Assembly (NCBI RefSeq): GCF_030463535.1
Contig: NC_132897.1
Coordinates: 2,215,951 to 2,279,950, forward strand
From: Salminus brasiliensis
Taxonomy: Eukaryota > Chordata > Actinopteri > Characiformes > Bryconidae
Direction of reading: 5' to 3'
Length of the DNA: 64,000 nucleotides
Position numbers and translations under genes: made by a program. Below, one piece after another: positions 61,340 through 64,000 of the stretch. Every line of letters starts with the position of its first letter. Within the stretch, counting starts at the first letter, position 1. Under the pieces are notes generated by a model that saw only the letters and a program-made list of their open reading frames with translations, was not told the origin of the DNA and ran no database searches.

Positions 61340-61490
61340 AACCCACCAGCAGCAAAGTGAAATGTGATTTAGGGAGAGAGAGCGCCATCTACCCACCCTG
61401 GAGAGAGCACAGCCAATTGTGCTCTCTCTGAGGCCCCGGCTGCCGATGGCTAGCAGCCTAAGCTCTGACCTTAGTCCTCTTGACCATTCG
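61340..61490 (-). mobile_element. tRNA-like SINE fragment, third family
   Basis: GAGAGCGCCATCTACCCACC and GAGAGAGCACAGCCAATTGT in reverse orientation. Confidence 0.7.
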
Positions 61491-62053
61491 AGGCCTGAAG
61501 AAGCCAAATGTGGTTCTTCTCTATATCCTGAAAGGCTCTACTACCGGTCGTCTGCAGTAATCATGTCTGGTGTGCCCCACAGGCCCTTTCCCAAACATCA
61601 GGAGAGCGCCAGTGATGCAGTTATATAAAATTCAATGGGGATTGTGCCCAAATGGAACAATGCGGAAATTGGGTATTACATGAGCCGCTGTAGCCTTCAG
61701 TATGAGGAGGGGGGGGGGTATCAGCTGGCCTGTGATTGAGAACCACTTCTGCTGGTCTTCAAGAAACAGAAAGTCAACGCTCAAGCGTTCATGTTTTATG
61801 CCAAAGGCTGGAGTTTTTATTTGGTGGTTGGCAGTGGATTGTGTGTACAGTGCATGGTTTGGCAGTGGCCTAACCTGTTATTAGGTAATCAGCATCCCAT
61901 AATAATCCCTTACACTCATAATACCAGTAGCACGGGAGGACATGCTTAGATCCGAGCTGCTCTGGCGAAGACCATATTCACAGAACTGCTCTGAGGCTAA
62001 GAAGCTATGAGGCTTTTACCACCTCTGTCTAATGGTCCACCGTACATGAGTAC
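61491..62053. other. Intergenic stretch, nothing recognised
   Basis: A run of ten or more G lies near 61708-61718. No exon or repeat recognised. Confidence 0.4.
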
Positions 62054-62491
62054 ACACTATATGTGCAAAAGTTTATGGACACCCAGCGAATAGGTGAATT
62101 CATCTAGTGTAACATACTGTTCTTCTTGTTGATACAGGTGTTTGGTTACGCAAGATGCTCTTGTCTCCATGCCTCAGATCTGATGGAGTGCCATCCAATC
62201 CAATCCACCTTTGTGATGAGGTGGAGTACCAGAACTGGTCATCCAGCACCTTTGGGTGAGTTGAAATGCCAGAACTAATCATCCACCATCAGCACTTGAC
62301 TTTGCTAATGCGCTCAGGTCCTAAATGCAATCAGATCCTTTAGCAACATTCAAACATCTACCCAAATAAGTAGAAGCTACTGCAGCACATTACTGCTGCA
62401 AATGGGACAAACTCCCAGCCGATACCTTTCATTTGAGAAGAACCGTTGGCTAAGCAGGCGTGTACCAAGGTCTATTTTGCACATATAGTGT
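62054..62491. mobile_element. MITE family C, complete
   Basis: Perfect 17-bp terminal inverted repeats: ACACTATATGTGCAAAA at 62054-62070 and TTTTGCACATATAGTGT at 62475-62491. The interior CTGATGGAGTGCCATCCAAT is related to family A only loosely. No coding capacity. Confidence 0.88.
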
Positions 62492-64000
62492 AGATTTATC
62501 TACCAAGACCCCCAACATGTATTACAGTGCTGAGTGCTGGAAGGATAAGCAACGTTAGAAGTTCTGCAGACGCTAATGACTTTTCTCCAACGGCAGGGAC
62601 AGAAATATAAAATATATACAGAGTCACACATGATGGCACATCATACAAAAAAATAAGTAAGACAGAAACGGTAGATAATGACACACAGAGACACACAGGG
62701 GCACAGATCATAAGAAATTGGCAAAACAAAAGTATGAAGATGGCTTTGTGAGAAAAGCTGAGGCGAATCACAGACGGCATGGATTACAGTAGCGCCACAC
62801 TGCATATACACCACGTACTGTAGCTTTTCTATGACTCTGTATTGCACTGTCGGCTGTGGCTTACTCCCATTGTCTGCTTTAGCTTCTCCAAGCTAAAACA
62901 CCATCCATCCCTCCATCTCGACCACTGGTTCATAGAGAAATAGGTAGTCTATACAGTAAATACTAAAATCAACAAGCACGGCTCTTTGAGTAACGCTCGG
63001 CTTCCTAAAGAACCTTTCAGTGGGAGCTTCTTGAGTTTTGAGTGTGAGGAGTCTAATTAAATCGAGTTTTTATAAGCTCCACATCATGTAAAGGTTTTTG
63101 GAGAACCCTTATAATGTTACAGAACCTTTAAACCATGAGAATCTGGTATATCCCTGGTATATACAATCGATGGAACCCCTAAAAAGACATTTATGGGGGG
63201 GGGGGTACATGGGATTGTAATATTAATAAAAATAATAATCCTGCACGGGACATCACAAGATATACTTAAATTAATTTCGATAATTATTTCATAATAATTA
63301 TCTGGAGAGCGTTGCCTCAGGACAATTAGCTCAAGCTACAAATTTCAAGGTAATGTAATTTCTAAAAAATATCTTGGGTCATTTTATCATTTATAAAAAA
63401 TAAAATAAATAAATAAATAAAAATGTCATGTCCTATACCCCCCCCCTTAGCTCTTTTTAGGGGCTCCATACCAAGAGACCCCACTGTGGCACCTTGTTTA
63501 TATTTATAAAATAAAACAACAAAAACAACATGATCAAATGAAGAACATAACAATAACAGACTGTATTTATAATACTTAATAATAACATTCAGTGTGACAT
63601 TTATTTTATGATGTCTTGGAGCCACCCACCCTTCACTGCACAGCCAGTGCTATTCTACGGACATATGCAAACTCCACCTACCACTGTAGCAACAACTATT
63701 GCTAGGCTGGACAAGCTTTACAGAGCACTGGCAGAAGGTCCCATTAAAACCAAATGGGGAAATTATAGCTCAGAACTTCCTAAATGAATCAGGAGAGGAT
63801 TACAAGTTACACATGATTCATATCTTAATCTGATTGGACATAATTGGATAACGTGTTGAGTTTAAAGGTTTGTATTGGTTGATTATACATAAACACTGTA
63901 CCAGGCTGGCAGAACTAATTTAAGGATATTAGGGGGCTCCTGGGTGCTGCAGCTAAGCGTTGACTCCATTAATGGAAGGTCACAGGTCAGCGAGTCTCAG
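62492..64000. other. Intergenic stretch to the window end, nothing recognised
   Basis: AT-rich with a G11 run at 63195-63205, an (AAAT)n run at 63400-63422 and a C-run near 63438. No exon recognised on either strand. Confidence 0.4.

Overview
This window is vertebrate nuclear DNA, most likely from a teleost fish. It has compact introns with GT-AG splice sites, very many (TA)n, (TG)n and (CA)n microsatellites, tRNA-derived SINEs, Tc1/mariner-like transposase remnants and many terminal-inverted-repeat MITEs of types common in fish, perhaps an ostariophysan (this last point comes from memory of repeat types only). No bacterial-type operon, CRISPR array, phage or defence system is visible.

Two protein-coding genes can be reconstructed with confidence, both on the minus strand. 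The first is bmp10 (CDS 23744-25453, two exons, 492 aa), a TGF-beta family ligand with a signal peptide, a propeptide, an RIRR furin site and a seven-cysteine mature domain. The second is arhgap25 (CDS 31763-55199, eleven coding exons, 653 aa), a Rho GTPase-activating protein with an N-terminal PH domain, a RhoGAP domain with its arginine finger, a Ser/Pro-rich linker and a C-terminal coiled coil. Every exon junction keeps frame, including the tiny first coding exon at 55136-55199, which lies 7.9 kb from exon 2. The two genes are also neighbours in human 2p13.3, so the linkage is conserved. Here both genes point the same way; in human I recall them on opposite strands.

Layout. 1-23.7 kb is downstream of bmp10. 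It holds repeats, an orphan CpG-rich promoter-like patch at 2.6-3.0 kb with a perfect NRF1 site, a second CpG-rich patch with a cAMP-response-element palindrome at 15.3 kb, a large GT-rich minisatellite at 11.5-14.3 kb, and no recognised gene. 23.7-25.5 kb is bmp10. 25.5-31.7 kb is the intergenic region between the genes, with a palindromic MITE bounded by (TA)n, an RFX X-box and a 24-bp minisatellite. 31.7-55.2 kb is arhgap25, whose introns are packed with minisatellites, MITEs and local duplications. 55.2-64 kb is upstream of arhgap25, with SINEs and two CTCF-like motifs in divergent orientation.

I do not see a new multi-gene biological system. The better leads are structural and regulatory: a UG-rich 3' splice site before the last arhgap25 exon, UG and CA repeats directly downstream of two 5' splice sites, one minisatellite unit present as two inverted arrays within arhgap25, several local segmental duplications, and orphan promoter-like patches. 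Repeat boundaries are read by eye and may be off by tens of bases.
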